The notes beneath the pieces are model-generated. The model saw nothing but the letters and a program-made list of their open reading frames with translations, was not told the DNA's origin and made no database searches. Shown here piece by piece: positions 27,623 to 36,842 of a DNA stretch of 62,274 nt. Made by a program: the position numbers and the translations under genes. The stretch spans positions 1 through 62,274 of the forward strand of contig NZ_KV827652.1 of assembly GCF_001836165.1 (NCBI RefSeq). Reading direction: 5' to 3'. Each line of letters opens with the position of its first letter. Positions within the stretch are counted from its first letter, which is position 1. The DNA is from Corynebacterium sp. HMSC036D02. Lineage in GTDB: Bacteria; Actinomycetota; Actinomycetes; Mycobacteriales; Mycobacteriaceae.

Positions 27623-27630
27623 TATTATGG
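27623..27630. promoter_or_regulatory. Overlapping divergent -10 boxes of aroA and the SRAP gene
   Basis: On the plus strand TATTAT (27623-27628) lies 7 nt before the aroA ATG. On the minus strand CATAAT (27630-27625) lies 8 nt before the SRAP ATG. Each transcript would start at its own start codon, and the two promoters share bases 27625-27628. Confidence 0.5.
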
Positions 27631-27635
27631 ACTAC

Positions 27636-28919
27636 ATGTCTGCATTCTGGAGTGCTCCCCAACCCACCGGCCCGCTGTCCTGGACTCAGGAAGTTCCCGG
27701 GTCAAAGTCGATGACCAACCGCGCCCTCATCCTCGCTGCGTTGGCTGACTCACCTTCTATCATCTACAACCCGCTGGTGTCCCGCGATACTGACCTGATG
27801 AAAGAAGCTTTGAAGGCCATGGGCGTAGGTATCTCCGAGTGGGGACCGCACCTGCGCGTGACGCCGGGTCAGCTCCATGGGGCGACCGTGGATTGTGGCC
27901 TGGCTGGCACGATCATGCGCTTCTTGCCTCCGGTGGCAGCGCTGGCGGATGGGCCTGTTGTCATCGACGGTGACCCTTATGCCCGGAAGCGCCCCATGTC
28001 CACGATGACCACGGCCTTGCGTGAGCTGGGGGTCGACATCGAAGGCGATAGCCTGCCGCTTAGCATCACGCCTCATGGCACTCCGGAGGGCGCCGAAGTC
28101 ACCATTGATGCCTCCGCTTCTTCCCAGTTCGTCTCCGGGCTGCTTCTGGCCGGGGCGCGCTACCGCAACGGAATCAGCGTGCGCCACGAAGGCGGCACCG
28201 TCCCTTCCCAACCGCATATTCTCATGACCATTAGCATGCTGCGTGAGGCCGGCGTGCACGTGCTCGCGGGCGACGACAATTGGGTCGTCCGGCCCGGGAA
28301 GATTAAGGGACGCGAGTGGTACATCGAACCAGATCTCTCCAACGCCACTCCGTTCCTTGCCGCTGCCGCCGTCTCAGGCGGCAGCGTGAGCATTCTGAAT
28401 TGGCCGGAGGAAACGACCCAACCAGGTGATGCTTTCCGCGGCATCCTGGAGCAGATGGGGGCACAGGTTGAGTACGTCCCGCAGGCCCCTCGCCAGGATC
28501 CCTACCTGCAGGTCACCGGCCCGCAGGAGGGTCTAGCAGGCCTGCGCGGCATCGATCTCGATATGGGAGATATCGGTGAGCTCACCCCTACCGTGGCTAC
28601 GCTGTGCGCTCTGGCTTCAACGCCGTCGACGCTGACCGGCATCGCGCACCTGCGAGGCCATGAGACGGACCGTCTGGCGGCCCTCGCTACGGAGATCAAC
28701 GGCCTTGGCGGCAACGTCACCGAGCTTGACGACGGCCTCCGCATCACCCCTGCCCCACTCCACGGCGGCCAGTGGCACTCCTACGCCGACCACCGCATGG
28801 CCACCGCTGGCGCCATCATCGGCTTGGCAGTCGACGGTGTCGAGGTCGAGGACATCGACACCACGTCCAAGACTCTGCCCGGCTTCGCCAAGATGTGGGA
28901 GGCCATGATCCATGGCTAG
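27636..28919 (+). CDS. aroA: 3-phosphoshikimate 1-carboxyvinyltransferase (EPSP synthase)
   Basis: 427 residues from the ATG at 27636. It has [17 protein letters not shown] (about residues 22-38), the [13 protein letters not shown] loop (LxGTxxR, about 90) and [15 protein letters not shown] near the C-terminus. It catalyses the sixth step of the shikimate pathway. The length equals the usual class I enzyme. Earlier in-frame starts would run into the divergent SRAP gene; the -10 box 7 nt upstream fixes this start. It overlaps rsgA by 8 nt. Confidence 0.95.
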   Translation: MSAFWSAPQPTGPLSWTQEVPGSKSMTNRALILAALADSPSIIYNPLVSRDTDLMKEALKAMGVGISEWGPHLRVTPGQLHGATVDCGLAGTIMRFLPPVAALADGPVVIDGDPYARKRPMSTMTTALRELGVDIEGDSLPLSITPHGTPEGAEVTIDASASSQFVSGLLLAGARYRNGISVRHEGGTVPSQPHILMTISMLREAGVHVLAGDDNWVVRPGKIKGREWYIEPDLSNATPFLAAAAVSGGSVSILNWPEETTQPGDAFRGILEQMGAQVEYVPQAPRQDPYLQVTGPQEGLAGLRGIDLDMGDIGELTPTVATLCALASTPSTLTGIAHLRGHETDRLAALATEINGLGGNVTELDDGLRITPAPLHGGQWHSYADHRMATAGAIIGLAVDGVEVEDIDTTSKTLPGFAKMWEAMIHG

Positions 28920-29934
28920 GCGCGCGAGCAGCTACGACGAATCAGATGTCCGCATCCGGCCGGGTAAAGGCTCGCGCCCTCGCACGAAGGACCGTCCGAA
29001 GCACAAGGATGCCAAGTTCGGCATGGTCATCACCAAGGACCGCGGGCGCTGGGGAGTTGCCCTTGATAATGATGGCCCGGTTGTTACCGCCATGCGCGCC
29101 CGCGAGATGGGCCGCACGCCCGTAGAGGTCGGTGATCGGGTCGGCGTCGTGGGCGATACTTCTGGTAAGAAGGACACCCTCGCGCGCATCGTGAAGCTAG
29201 AGGAGCGCACTTCCGTCCTTCGGCGCACCGCGGATGATACGGATCCTTATGAGCGCATCGTGGTGGCCAATGCGGACCGCCTCCTGATCGTGAGCGCCGT
29301 GGCGGATCCACCGCCGCGCTCCGGATTCGTGGAGCGTGCTCTCATCGCGGCCTTCGCCGGCAATATCCAGCCCGTCCTGTGTCTGACGAAGACCGACCTC
29401 ACCGACCCCACTCCGTTCGCCCAAGAGTTCGCGGACTTGGATGTCACCGTGGTGGAAGCTGGCGTGGACGATGGGCTGGAGCAGGTCTGTGCCGCAATTG
29501 ATGGACATGTCACGGCCCTCATCGGCCATTCGGGCGTAGGAAAATCCACGCTGGTGAACCGGCTGGTACCGGATGCCAACCGCGAAACCGGCGAAGTCTC
29601 CGCTGTGGGCAAGGGCCGCCATACATCGACGCAGTCGGTGGCGCTGCGGTTGCCTGCTGAAGGGAGCACCCCGCATGGCGGATGGATCATTGATACCCCA
29701 GGCATCCGCTCCTTCGGCTTAGCCCACATTGATGCGGAAAACGTCATTGAGGTCTTCGATGACCTTGCCGAAGCAATTGAGGATTGTCCGCGTGGATGCA
29801 CCCACGCCGGGCCACCCGCGGACCCCGAATGCGGATTGGACCTCAGCATCGAAGAAGGAACGGCGTCTGCGCGCCGTCGCGACGCAGTGCGGGGCCTTTT
29901 GGCTTCCCTGCGCACCAACGTCGATTGGGCCTAA
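28912..29934 (+). CDS. rsgA: Ribosome small-subunit GTPase RsgA
   Basis: 340 residues. An N-terminal OB-like domain is followed by a circularly permuted GTPase: the LTKTDL motif (G4) precedes GHSGVGKST (G1, about residue 205) and [10 protein letters not shown] (G3). A C-terminal zinc knuckle CPRGCTH...EC follows (about 285-305). It matures the 30S subunit. It is coupled to aroA by an 8-nt overlap, as in other Corynebacteriales. Confidence 0.93.
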   Translation: MARRASSYDESDVRIRPGKGSRPRTKDRPKHKDAKFGMVITKDRGRWGVALDNDGPVVTAMRAREMGRTPVEVGDRVGVVGDTSGKKDTLARIVKLEERTSVLRRTADDTDPYERIVVANADRLLIVSAVADPPPRSGFVERALIAAFAGNIQPVLCLTKTDLTDPTPFAQEFADLDVTVVEAGVDDGLEQVCAAIDGHVTALIGHSGVGKSTLVNRLVPDANRETGEVSAVGKGRHTSTQSVALRLPAEGSTPHGGWIIDTPGIRSFGLAHIDAENVIEVFDDLAEAIEDCPRGCTHAGPPADPECGLDLSIEEGTASARRRDAVRGLLASLRTNVDWA

Positions 29935-29939
29935 AGCCT

Positions 29940-30008
29940 AAAGGCCTTAGGCGTAGCGCTGGAAAGGCCTTACGCGTAGTACAGGAAGAGCTTTACGCGC
30001 TCTAATGG
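29940..30008. repeat. 23-bp tandem repeat, three imperfect copies
   Basis: Units start at 29940, 29963 and 29986. The first two share AAAGGCCTTAGGCGTAG/AAAGGCCTTACGCGTAG, the third is more diverged (AAGAGCTTTACGCG), and all three end in GG. It lies between the convergent stop codons of rsgA and the next gene. It may act in termination or be a remnant of duplication. Confidence 0.6.
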
Positions 30009-30018
30009 CACCTAAGTT

Positions 30019-30600
30019 TTAGAGCGGAAGCATTGCCGCCAGCTGCGGCGGCAGAACGGTCTTAAGGAAGGGACCAGCCGCGCGGAGAACCATAAGGATC
30101 ACGGCCAAGCCGCCGGAAACGCCGAGGATGATAGCGCCGCCGGTATCGATATTGGAGGAGGTGTTGCCACCGGTCTCCTCTTCCTTATTGAACTCTTCTT
30201 TCTTCGCACAGGCGTTGAGGGCCTTGACGTAGTCCGGCGCAATCCCACGGAAGGCCTCTACCACCGCAATGTTGTTCTTTGCGCGCTTGACGGCGTCCTC
30301 ATCACCGAGCTCGACCTCTGCCTCATAGCCAGCCAGAACACGGTAGAGCTCGTCCGATTGGTTCTCTACGTCGCGAGCACGCTTCTCCGCGTCCTTGGGC
30401 GAAATCTTCAGGCCATTCTTCAGCAAGCTGCTGTCGACGTCATTATCCTTCGACTCCGCATTCTTCAGGTCGCTGGCTTCCTCTTCGTTCAAGGTGATGG
30501 TGCACTTATCGTTCTTGATGGAGGTGGTCACTGCACCGGCAGTCGGGGCAACGACACCGCCAGCCACAAGCGCGACGGACAAGGTCGAGGTAGCCACCAC
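30019..30600 (-). CDS. Secreted, C-terminally membrane-anchored protein, unknown function
   Basis: 193 residues from GTG. A hydrophobic signal-like N-terminus (about residues 4-22) is followed by a charged, mostly helical region with two cysteines (DKCT and NACAK). A linker leads to one membrane helix (about 153-172) and an amphipathic end (LKTVLPPQLAAMLPL). The start is uncertain. A basic stretch (SSRLRR) suited to a signal n-region is encoded just upstream in frame, but no ATG, GTG or TTG precedes it before a stop, and the GTG lacks a ribosome-binding site. I recognise no family. It lies among similar small genes near secA. Confidence 0.65.
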   Translation of the reverse strand: MVATSTLSVALVAGGVVAPTAGAVTTSIKNDKCTITLNEEEASDLKNAESKDNDVDSSLLKNGLKISPKDAEKRARDVENQSDELYRVLAGYEAEVELGDEDAVKRAKNNIAVVEAFRGIAPDYVKALNACAKKEEFNKEEETGGNTSSNIDTGGAIILGVSGGLAVILMVLRAAGPFLKTVLPPQLAAMLPL

Positions 30601-30677
30601 ACGGCGAAGACGGGAGGAAGACCTACTGAGTAAACCTTTCGATAGAGCTGAGTTTTACCCCCGCAGAATATCAGCAA

Positions 30678-30983
30678 TCAGCCCAACTTGGGCAGGTAAT
30701 CACCAAACTCCTTGTAGGCGGCGAAGCCAATGCTGATGATGCCGAAGAGGATGGCGATAACGACGGCCACTGGCCCCTGCGAGGAGCCCTCGAGGATTCG
30801 CAGCCATGGGGTCGTTACACCCATATCAGGATCCGGATTTTTGGGGTCTGGGTTGCTGCGCTCCGCGTGCTCCTGCACGATCGGCGCTGCAGGCTCCTCT
30901 GCGCCGGCAACTGGTGCGGCGACAAGCGCAGCGGTGCTCAGGGCAGCGGCGGTGACAAGGCTAGCAAGACGGGCTCTCTTCAC
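30678..30983 (-). CDS. Small secreted membrane-anchored protein, unknown function
   Basis: 101 residues. A clear signal peptide (MKRAR, hydrophobic core, cleavage near APVAGAEE about residue 28) is followed by a short Asn/Asp/Pro-rich segment and one membrane helix (about 71-90) ending in KEFGDYLPKLG. Upstream AAGGAG supports the ATG. Its layout parallels the neighbouring genes at 30019 and 32706, although sequence identity by eye is weak. It could be a small envelope or pore-type protein; this is inference only. Confidence 0.7.
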   Translation of the reverse strand: MKRARLASLVTAAALSTAALVAAPVAGAEEPAAPIVQEHAERSNPDPKNPDPDMGVTTPWLRILEGSSQGPVAVVIAILFGIISIGFAAYKEFGDYLPKLG

Positions 30984-31068
30984 GGTGGTGCTCCTTCTTA
31001 AGCGATGGCGTTAGAGGCTTAGACTAGCACCACGCGTGAGGCACCGGTGATTGTTGGCAAGAAGATCC

Positions 31069-31587
31069 CTAAAGAAGCTCCACAAGGATGGGTAGTTCGG
31101 TGGGGTCATAAAAAGCCATGAAATTATCCAAAGCATCACCGACTACGAGCTCAGCGTCCTCATCCCCGAGATCAGCGTTGTCGATAGCGTTAATAGCCTT
31201 GGCCGTAGCGGCTTCGGATTCCTCGATATCCACGTGGATGGCCTGCAGGTTAGCCTTCGTGATCGTGGCAGGATTGAGGGCCACGACAGGCTCGCCCATG
31301 TCCGGTTTCGGAGTCACCACGGACTCATCCACGTCGACGGAGATGACCACGCGTCGGTGGGGAAACTCTTCTTCATCCCCGACAGCCAACAGGCGCAATG
31401 AAGCCATGGACGCTTCAAGGAAGGCAGAGTACTCAATTTCTTCCTCGTCGCCTTCGGTGTAGAACTCACGCAACGCGGGCGTTAACGCAAAACCCCAACC
31501 ACTGCGGGCGGCGAGCTGGCCGGTCTCCTCAAGCTCAGCCAGCATGCCGAAGGTAGCCGGCAGGAAGACGCGCACATCCTTCGACAC
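31069..31587 (-). CDS. DUF6912 family protein
   Basis: 172 residues, acidic and soluble. The pattern is conserved in Actinobacteria: VRVFLPATFGMLAEL at the start, SWxxALT-like GWGFALTPAL, and RRVVISVDVD in the middle. No enzymatic motif is seen. The start is GTG, directly abutting the stop codon of the HAD gene upstream, so the two are co-translated. The role is unknown. Confidence 0.75.
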   Translation of the reverse strand: MSKDVRVFLPATFGMLAELEETGQLAARSGWGFALTPALREFYTEGDEEEIEYSAFLEASMASLRLLAVGDEEEFPHRRVVISVDVDESVVTPKPDMGEPVVALNPATITKANLQAIHVDIEESEAATAKAINAIDNADLGDEDAELVVGDALDNFMAFYDPTELPILVELL

Positions 31588-31998
31588 TTAGAACTCACCT
31601 TCAATGTCGAAGACTGCCTGGACCTCAACGCTTGTGCGATCGAAGACCGTGTAGAGCATGCCCACCATGCCGTTCTCCACAGCAGCGCGCACGTTAACGA
31701 TGGAATCATCCACCATGACGCAATCATTAATCGGCAGGTCGATAGCATCTGCCGCGGCTTGGAAGGCAGCACGGTCCGGCTTCTCAGCGCCAACCTCGCC
31801 GGAGAGCACCACGGCATCCACGATGCCGCGGTATTCCCACTCACGGATGTGCTCCGCGCCTGGGCCGCCCGGATCGTTGGAAAGGATAGCGGTGGCAACT
31901 CCGTTGGATTTCGCGGCGGCGAATAATTCCCTCCAGCGCTTGACGTCCTCCTCGGTGCCGTCAAGCACGCCTACAAAATCGACGATGAGTCCACGCAT
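31588..31998 (-). CDS. HAD-like hydrolase
   Basis: 136 residues. The first HAD motif is VDFVGVLDGT (Asp nucleophile at about residue 6), then ILSNDPGG (motif II), EKPDRAAF (motif III Lys) and VMVDDSIVNVRAA (motif IV). The position two after the nucleophile is Val rather than the Asp of true phosphatases, as in some dehalogenase-like HADs, so the reaction is uncertain. The fold is small, without a large cap. GAAGGG upstream supports the ATG at 31998. Confidence 0.8.
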   Translation of the reverse strand: MRGLIVDFVGVLDGTEEDVKRWRELFAAAKSNGVATAILSNDPGGPGAEHIREWEYRGIVDAVVLSGEVGAEKPDRAAFQAAADAIDLPINDCVMVDDSIVNVRAAVENGMVGMLYTVFDRTSVEVQAVFDIEGEF

Positions 31999-32218
31999 TT
32001 TATCTACCCTTCGCATTGAACTGTGTTTATCGTCCGAAAGTATAGCGAACATACCGCCCGCCTGCTCTCACCGGCCGATGCGCTGCAAAGCTCTAGCCGC
32101 AGACGGGGCTGCCATGGCACAATGAACGTGCATCCAGCTTCCTTCTCTGTGCCCTTTCCCATTCGTTGCTTCAGCGCCTTCCTCCGTACCGCGCATTGCG
32201 GAAGAGGACGCGATTGAC

Positions 32219-32623
32219 ATGTACACCCCCATCCCCGGCATGAGCCACCTACAACTGTATGTTGCCCCGCAACGCATCCGCTACGAGCGCGAGCCCACAG
32301 CTCGCGACCTAGCCACGCGGGAAGAGATCCGTGGTCTCGTTGTCATAGTTCTCGAAGTCGCCGCCGCCTTGCGGCCTTTGAGTCATCTCAATAACCCGCG
32401 CTTTGCCCCGGAAATCACTAAGCATGTGCGCGCCTGGAGGAAAGCCCAGGCAGCGGCGGAATCACACGGAGGAATGACGCTGCGCAGCTTACACGCGCGC
32501 TCAAATGGTGAGTTCTTCGGTTCGGTGCTCTTAGGCTCAACACGGCGCGCTTTTACCGGCGCTGCAACCGGCCGATACCTGCGGTCATTCCGCTTACTTT
32601 CGGGCGGCCTGCAAACCCACTGA
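32219..32623 (+). CDS. Rv3235 family protein
   Basis: 134 residues, basic and soluble. The middle and C-terminal part contains the actinobacterial Rv3235-like core: VVIVLEVAAALRPLSHL, a basic helix, then SLHARSNGEFFGSVLLGSTRRAFTGAATG. This beta-strand-rich end with conserved Gly and Arg is typical. The function is unknown, but the gene is regularly a few genes from secA. GAAGAGG lies 11 nt before the ATG; no better in-frame start is available. Confidence 0.7.
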   Translation: MYTPIPGMSHLQLYVAPQRIRYEREPTARDLATREEIRGLVVIVLEVAAALRPLSHLNNPRFAPEITKHVRAWRKAQAAAESHGGMTLRSLHARSNGEFFGSVLLGSTRRAFTGAATGRYLRSFRLLSGGLQTH

Positions 32624-32705
32624 CTCAAGAGAAAGAGGTTCTGAGGACGAGGTTCTTGAGGTTTTAGAGAGGATTAGAAAGCAAACCTATGGCTTAGCCT
32701 TGGTC

Positions 32706-33065
32706 TTAGAACAGCGATCCCAGCTTGATCAGGATGGGTGTCCAATCGATTCCGGCGAAGGCCGCAGAAGCGCTCACCAAAGCTAGGCTGATGCCGCCAA
32801 ACATGGTGGCCCCAACCACGGGAAGCTTCGCAGTAGCTTCATCAAAGCTTTCCGGTTCAGGCACCGCGCCACACTGAGTGGAGACAACATCCTGTGAGCT
32901 AAGTGCAGCGTCCTTCAAGGAGTCATCGCTCTGAGAGTCCAATACGGAGGCCAGCTGACACTGCTCTTCCGGGGTTAGTTCCAAAGCCGAAGCAGCTGCG
33001 CCGCCACCCAGCAGGGTGGCAGATGCGAACACGGATAGACCTACTCGCAGAGACAAGCGACGCAT
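32706..33065 (-). CDS. Small secreted membrane-anchored protein, unknown function
   Basis: 119 residues. The signal peptide (MRRLSLR, then a hydrophobic core, cleavage near AAASALE about residue 27) is followed by an acidic segment with two cysteines (EEQCQL and STQCG) that may form a disulfide. A C-terminal hydrophobic helix (about 83-105) and a short tail LIKLGSLF end the protein. GGAGGTTGAG precedes the ATG. The architecture matches the genes at 30019 and 30678. I do not recognise the family. Confidence 0.7.
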   Translation of the reverse strand: MRRLSLRVGLSVFASATLLGGGAAASALELTPEEQCQLASVLDSQSDDSLKDAALSSQDVVSTQCGAVPEPESFDEATAKLPVVGATMFGGISLALVSASAAFAGIDWTPILIKLGSLF

Positions 33066-33132
33066 ACTAACTCAACCTCCGAAGAAAAACAATTAACGTT
33101 CTGCCAGTATATACCTAACTACTTCCAATAAA

Positions 33133-33166
33133 AAGACGCCGTGGGGAAAGATTCCCACGGCGTCTT
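33133..33166 (-). terminator. Terminator of secA
   Basis: Perfect 13-bp stem AAGACGCCGTGGG/CCCACGGCGTCTT with an 8-nt loop, followed on the minus strand by a TTTTTATT run. It lies 33 nt beyond the secA stop codon. Confidence 0.9.
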
Positions 33167-33198
33167 GCGTTGGCTAACGCTGGCGCTTCAGTGTTGTC

Positions 33199-35751
33199 CT
33201 ATGCTTCCGCTTCACCCGCGGCATTCGCCTCTTCCTGCGCCTTGAACTGCTTGCGCAGCATAAACAGCTGGCGCACGGTTTCTTCCTTGACCGCGTCATT
33301 CATGGCATTGAACATGTCGCCGCCTTCCTTCTGGTACTCCACCAGAGGATCGCGCTGCGCCATGGCACGCAGACCGATACCTTCCTTGAGGTAATCCATC
33401 TCGTAGAGGTGCTCGCGCCACTTCTGGTCAATAATCGGCAGGATGATCATGCGCTCGGTATTGCGCATCTGGCTTTCGCCGCCGATGGCGCTCACGGCTT
33501 CTTCGAGTTGGTCATACTCAGAGTTCGCATCAACCAACAGTGCATCGCGCAGCTGCTCCGCAGAGATCTCGCCGGCGGAGCCGTACTCGGTACCGTCGAC
33601 AAGCTCCTCGTGCGTCATAGTCGGCCCGTAGAGGGACTCCAGCGCATTCCACAGCTCGTCTAGGTTCCAGTCCTCCACGTATCCGGTGGCTGTCGCGCCC
33701 GCCACGTAAGCAGACACGGTATCGTTGATCATCTCGCGGATGTTGTCCTTGATGTCGCTGGCCTCGAGGATGTCGTGGCGGGTGGCGTATACAACCTTGC
33801 GCTGCTCATTGAGTACCTCATCGTACTTGAGCACGTTCTTACGCATCTCAAAGTTCTGGTTCTCCACCTGCGCCTGTGCACCCTTGATGGAGTTAGACAC
33901 CATCTTGGCCTCAATCGGCACATCATCCGGCACGTTGAGGCGGTTCATCATATTTTCCATGGATTGGCCCACGAAGCGCACCATGAGCTCATCACGCATG
34001 GACAGGTAGAAGCGGGTCTCACCCGGGTCACCCTGACGGCCGGAACGGCCGCGCAGCTGGTTATCAATACGACGCGACTCGTGGCGCTCAGTGCCCAATA
34101 CGTACAGGCCGCCGGCCTCGCGGACCTCGTCGCCCAGGCGCTTGGAGCGTTCCCTCTCCTGATCGATCTCTGCGTCCCAGGCCTCCTGGTACTTTTCTTC
34201 ATCCTCGAAGGGATCGAGGCCGCGCTCGCGCAGCTTCTCATCCAGGATGACCTCGGGGTTACCGCCGAGCACGATATCGGTACCGCGGCCGGCCATGTTG
34301 GTGGCTACGGTTACGGCGCCGGGGCGGCCGGCACGGGCGACGATCTGACCCTCTTCCTCGTGGTGCTTCGCATTGAGCACCGAGTGCTTGATTCCGCGCT
34401 TGCTCAACAGCTGCGAGAGGTACTCGGAGCGCTCCACGGAGGTGGTACCTACCAGCACCGGCTGGCCTTCGGCAACGTGCTCCTCGATGTCATCCACCGC
34501 CGCAGCGAACTTGGCTTCCTGGGTCTTGTAGATGCGGTCGGAGTGGTCGGTACGCTGGTTCGGCTTATTAGTCGGAATCGGCACCACGTCTAGCCCGTAG
34601 ATGGAGTGCAGCTCAGCAGCCTCGGTCTCTGCAGTACCGGTCATGCCGGAAATCTTGTCGTAGAGACGGAAGTAGTTCTGGAGCGTAACGGTGGCGAGAG
34701 TCTGGTTCTCGTTCTTGATCTCCACCTCTTCCTTTGCCTCAATGGCCTGGTGCATGCCTTCGTTGTAGCGACGACCAGCCAGAACGCGACCGGTGAAGCT
34801 ATCCACGATCAGCACTTCGCCGTTGCGGACAATGTAGTCCTTATCGCGGGTGAAGAGCTCCTTCGCCTTCAAAGCATTGTTGAGGTAGGACACCAACTGG
34901 GAGTGCTCCGGGGCGTAGAGGTTTTCAATACCCAGCTGATCCTCGACGAATTCGACGCCCTCCTCCAGCACACCAATGGTGCGCTTCTTGTGGTCCACCT
35001 CGTAGTGGATGCCCTCGCGCATCTTCGGCGCCAACTTGGAGAAAACGCCGTAGAACTGGGAGGAGCCGTCGACCGGTCCGGAAATAATGAGCGGGGTACG
35101 GGCCTCGTCGATCAGGATGGAGTCAACCTCATCCACGATGCAGTAATTGTGGCCACGCTGGACCGTGTCATTGAGCGAGCGGACCATGTTGTCGCGCAGG
35201 TAGTCAAAGCCCAGCTCATTGTTAGTGCCGTAAGTGATGTCGCAAGCATAAGCTTCCTTGCGCTCCGCAGGGCGCATTTCGGAGAGGATGACGCCAACAG
35301 TGAGGCCCAGCCAGCGGTGGACACGGCCCATCATCTCGGCGTCACGCTTGGCCAAGTAATCGTTGACCGTCACGATGTGTACGCCCTTACCCTCCAGCGC
35401 ATTGAGGTAGGCCGGCAGCAGCGAGGTCAGGGTCTTGCCCTCACCGGTGCGCATCTCAGCGACGTTGCCGAAGTGCAGGGCGGCACCACCCATAATCTGC
35501 ACCTTGTAGTGCTTCTGATCAAGCACACGCCAGGCGGCCTCACGCACGGTGGCGAAGGCTTCGAGCAGGATGTCATTCATCTTTTCGCCATCCGCCAGAC
35601 GCTTCTTAAACTCATCAGTCTTAGCCTTGAGCTCGTCGTCCGACAGCGCCGCGAATTTATCTTCTAGGGCAATAACATCATCTGCAATTTTGGCCAGGCG
35701 CTTGACGGTGCGTCCCTCACCGGCACGGAGCAGCTTGGAAAGTCCAAACAC
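33199..35751 (-). CDS. secA: Preprotein translocase ATPase SecA (SecA1 type)
   Basis: 850 residues. Walker [17 protein letters not shown] (about residue 102), the [19 protein letters not shown] box (about 208), and [13 protein letters not shown] plus [13 protein letters not shown] in the second ATPase domain identify SecA. It drives secretion through SecYEG. It lacks the C-terminal zinc motif of E. coli SecA, as usual for actinobacterial SecA1. The start is GTG with AAGGA upstream. Its promoter region and terminator are separate, so it is probably monocistronic. Confidence 0.97.
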   Translation of the reverse strand: MFGLSKLLRAGEGRTVKRLAKIADDVIALEDKFAALSDDELKAKTDEFKKRLADGEKMNDILLEAFATVREAAWRVLDQKHYKVQIMGGAALHFGNVAEMRTGEGKTLTSLLPAYLNALEGKGVHIVTVNDYLAKRDAEMMGRVHRWLGLTVGVILSEMRPAERKEAYACDITYGTNNELGFDYLRDNMVRSLNDTVQRGHNYCIVDEVDSILIDEARTPLIISGPVDGSSQFYGVFSKLAPKMREGIHYEVDHKKRTIGVLEEGVEFVEDQLGIENLYAPEHSQLVSYLNNALKAKELFTRDKDYIVRNGEVLIVDSFTGRVLAGRRYNEGMHQAIEAKEEVEIKNENQTLATVTLQNYFRLYDKISGMTGTAETEAAELHSIYGLDVVPIPTNKPNQRTDHSDRIYKTQEAKFAAAVDDIEEHVAEGQPVLVGTTSVERSEYLSQLLSKRGIKHSVLNAKHHEEEGQIVARAGRPGAVTVATNMAGRGTDIVLGGNPEVILDEKLRERGLDPFEDEEKYQEAWDAEIDQERERSKRLGDEVREAGGLYVLGTERHESRRIDNQLRGRSGRQGDPGETRFYLSMRDELMVRFVGQSMENMMNRLNVPDDVPIEAKMVSNSIKGAQAQVENQNFEMRKNVLKYDEVLNEQRKVVYATRHDILEASDIKDNIREMINDTVSAYVAGATATGYVEDWNLDELWNALESLYGPTMTHEELVDGTEYGSAGEISAEQLRDALLVDANSEYDQLEEAVSAIGGESQMRNTERMIILPIIDQKWREHLYEMDYLKEGIGLRAMAQRDPLVEYQKEGGDMFNAMNDAVKEETVRQLFMLRKQFKAQEEANAAGEAEA

Positions 35752-35797
35752 GTCTAGATAGTCCTTCTTGTCGCGACAAATAAGTTAACTCGTCGCC

Positions 35798-35803
35798 ATT
35801 GTA
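35798..35803 (-). promoter_or_regulatory. Putative -10 box TACAAT of secA
   Basis: TACAAT on the minus strand lies about 47 nt before the secA GTG. The intervening leader contains the perfect palindrome TTGTCGCGACAA (35768-35779). No strong -35 element is seen. Confidence 0.35.
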
Positions 35804-35929
35804 CTCACTAGCTTTTCCCTTACAGTTCGCCACCCAGACCAAAGCGTAATTCTGCCCCCCCCACCCCGGCGTTTGCAGGACGCCCCCTCATCCGTCACGA
35901 AAAAGAGAAGATCAAAGATTAACAATGCT

Positions 35930-35991
35930 TAATAGAGAAATAAGAAGGCTCCCTGTCTCGCTGCGCGTGTGCGCTGCGGGGCAGGGAGCCT
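35930..35991 (-). terminator. Terminator of hpf
   Basis: Long GC-rich hairpin with a 10-bp outer stem AGGCTCCCTG/CAGGGAGCCT (35946-35955 and 35982-35991) and an inner GC stem. On the minus strand it is followed by TTCTTATTTCTCTATT. It lies about 36 nt beyond the hpf stop. Confidence 0.85.
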
Positions 35992-36026
35992 GTGCACTAG
36001 GCCCCAAGGCCTTTAAGGCTTAGGCC

Positions 36027-36671
36027 TTAAGCATCAGCATCCGTGAGGGAGATGAGACCGTAATCGAATGCGTGACGGCGGTAAACCACGGAAGGCTTGT
36101 TGTTCTCCTCGTTGATGAAAAGGTAGAAGTCGTGGCCGACCAGCTCCATCTCGCTGAGCGCATCATCGACAGACATCGGGGTTGCCGGGTGCTCCTTGAA
36201 GCGGACGACCTGGCCCGGGCGAACATCCTCGACGGTCTCGGCGTAGGGATCGATGTAGCGCTCTTCCTTAGCAGGCTTAGCTGCCTCAGCTTCAGCGACC
36301 AGCTCAGCAGCGATCTGGCCAGTACCCTTCTGGGCGCGGTGGCCGGACTTCACGTTCTCACGGCGCACCTTAACCTTGCGCAGGGAGCGCTCCATCTTGC
36401 CCAGGGCAGTCTCGAGTGCCGCATAGAAAGAATCTTCCTTCGCCTCGGCGCGAGCGATGTGCCCCTTACCGGTAGCGGTGATCTGCAGACGCTCTGCCTC
36501 GGACTCGCGGCGCGGGTTCGGCTCGTGCTGCAGCTCCACGTGGAAGAAGGTCAGGGTCGGATCAAGGCGCTCGATCTTGGCTAGTTTTTCAGTGACACGT
36601 TCCTGGAAGTGCTCCGGAACCTCCACGTTACGGCCGGTGATGGTGACCTGAGCGTTGGTCTGCTGGGACAT
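36027..36671 (-). CDS. hpf: Long ribosome hibernation promoting factor (HPF)
   Basis: 214 residues. The N-terminal HPF/RaiA domain (about residues 7-105) includes ITGRNVEVPEHFQ and ALGKMERSLRKVKVRR. After an Ala/Glu linker comes the C-terminal dimerisation domain (about 155-214), with MSVDDALSEMELVGHDFYLFIN and YRRHAFDYGLI. The long form joins 70S ribosomes into inactive dimers. GGGAGG precedes the ATG at 36671; the open frame extends further but without support. Its upstream neighbour comF is 171 nt away. Confidence 0.93.
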   Translation of the reverse strand: MSQQTNAQVTITGRNVEVPEHFQERVTEKLAKIERLDPTLTFFHVELQHEPNPRRESEAERLQITATGKGHIARAEAKEDSFYAALETALGKMERSLRKVKVRRENVKSGHRAQKGTGQIAAELVAEAEAAKPAKEERYIDPYAETVEDVRPGQVVRFKEHPATPMSVDDALSEMELVGHDFYLFINEENNKPSVVYRRHAFDYGLISLTDADA

Positions 36672-36842
36672 GAAATGCCTCCCTATACTCGTGGGGACTG
36701 AATGACTGCACATTCTGCGGACTTCCACAAGCCTGTGATGAGGGGCCGAAAGCCCGCTTCCCTGTGACACCCCTCATGCTACCACTGGTCATAACCAACG
36801 CGGTGACTGGCCCCCTCCACCTAAGCTCGATAGCGGCCCACC

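Noticed and set aside
32023..32217. 64-codon open frame upstream of the Rv3235-like gene
   Set aside because: No recognisable features, and part of it lies in the promoter of the HAD gene. No homologous small protein comes to mind.
34606..35667. 353-codon open frame opposite secA
   Set aside because: Antisense to SecA, whose ATPase motifs are intact.
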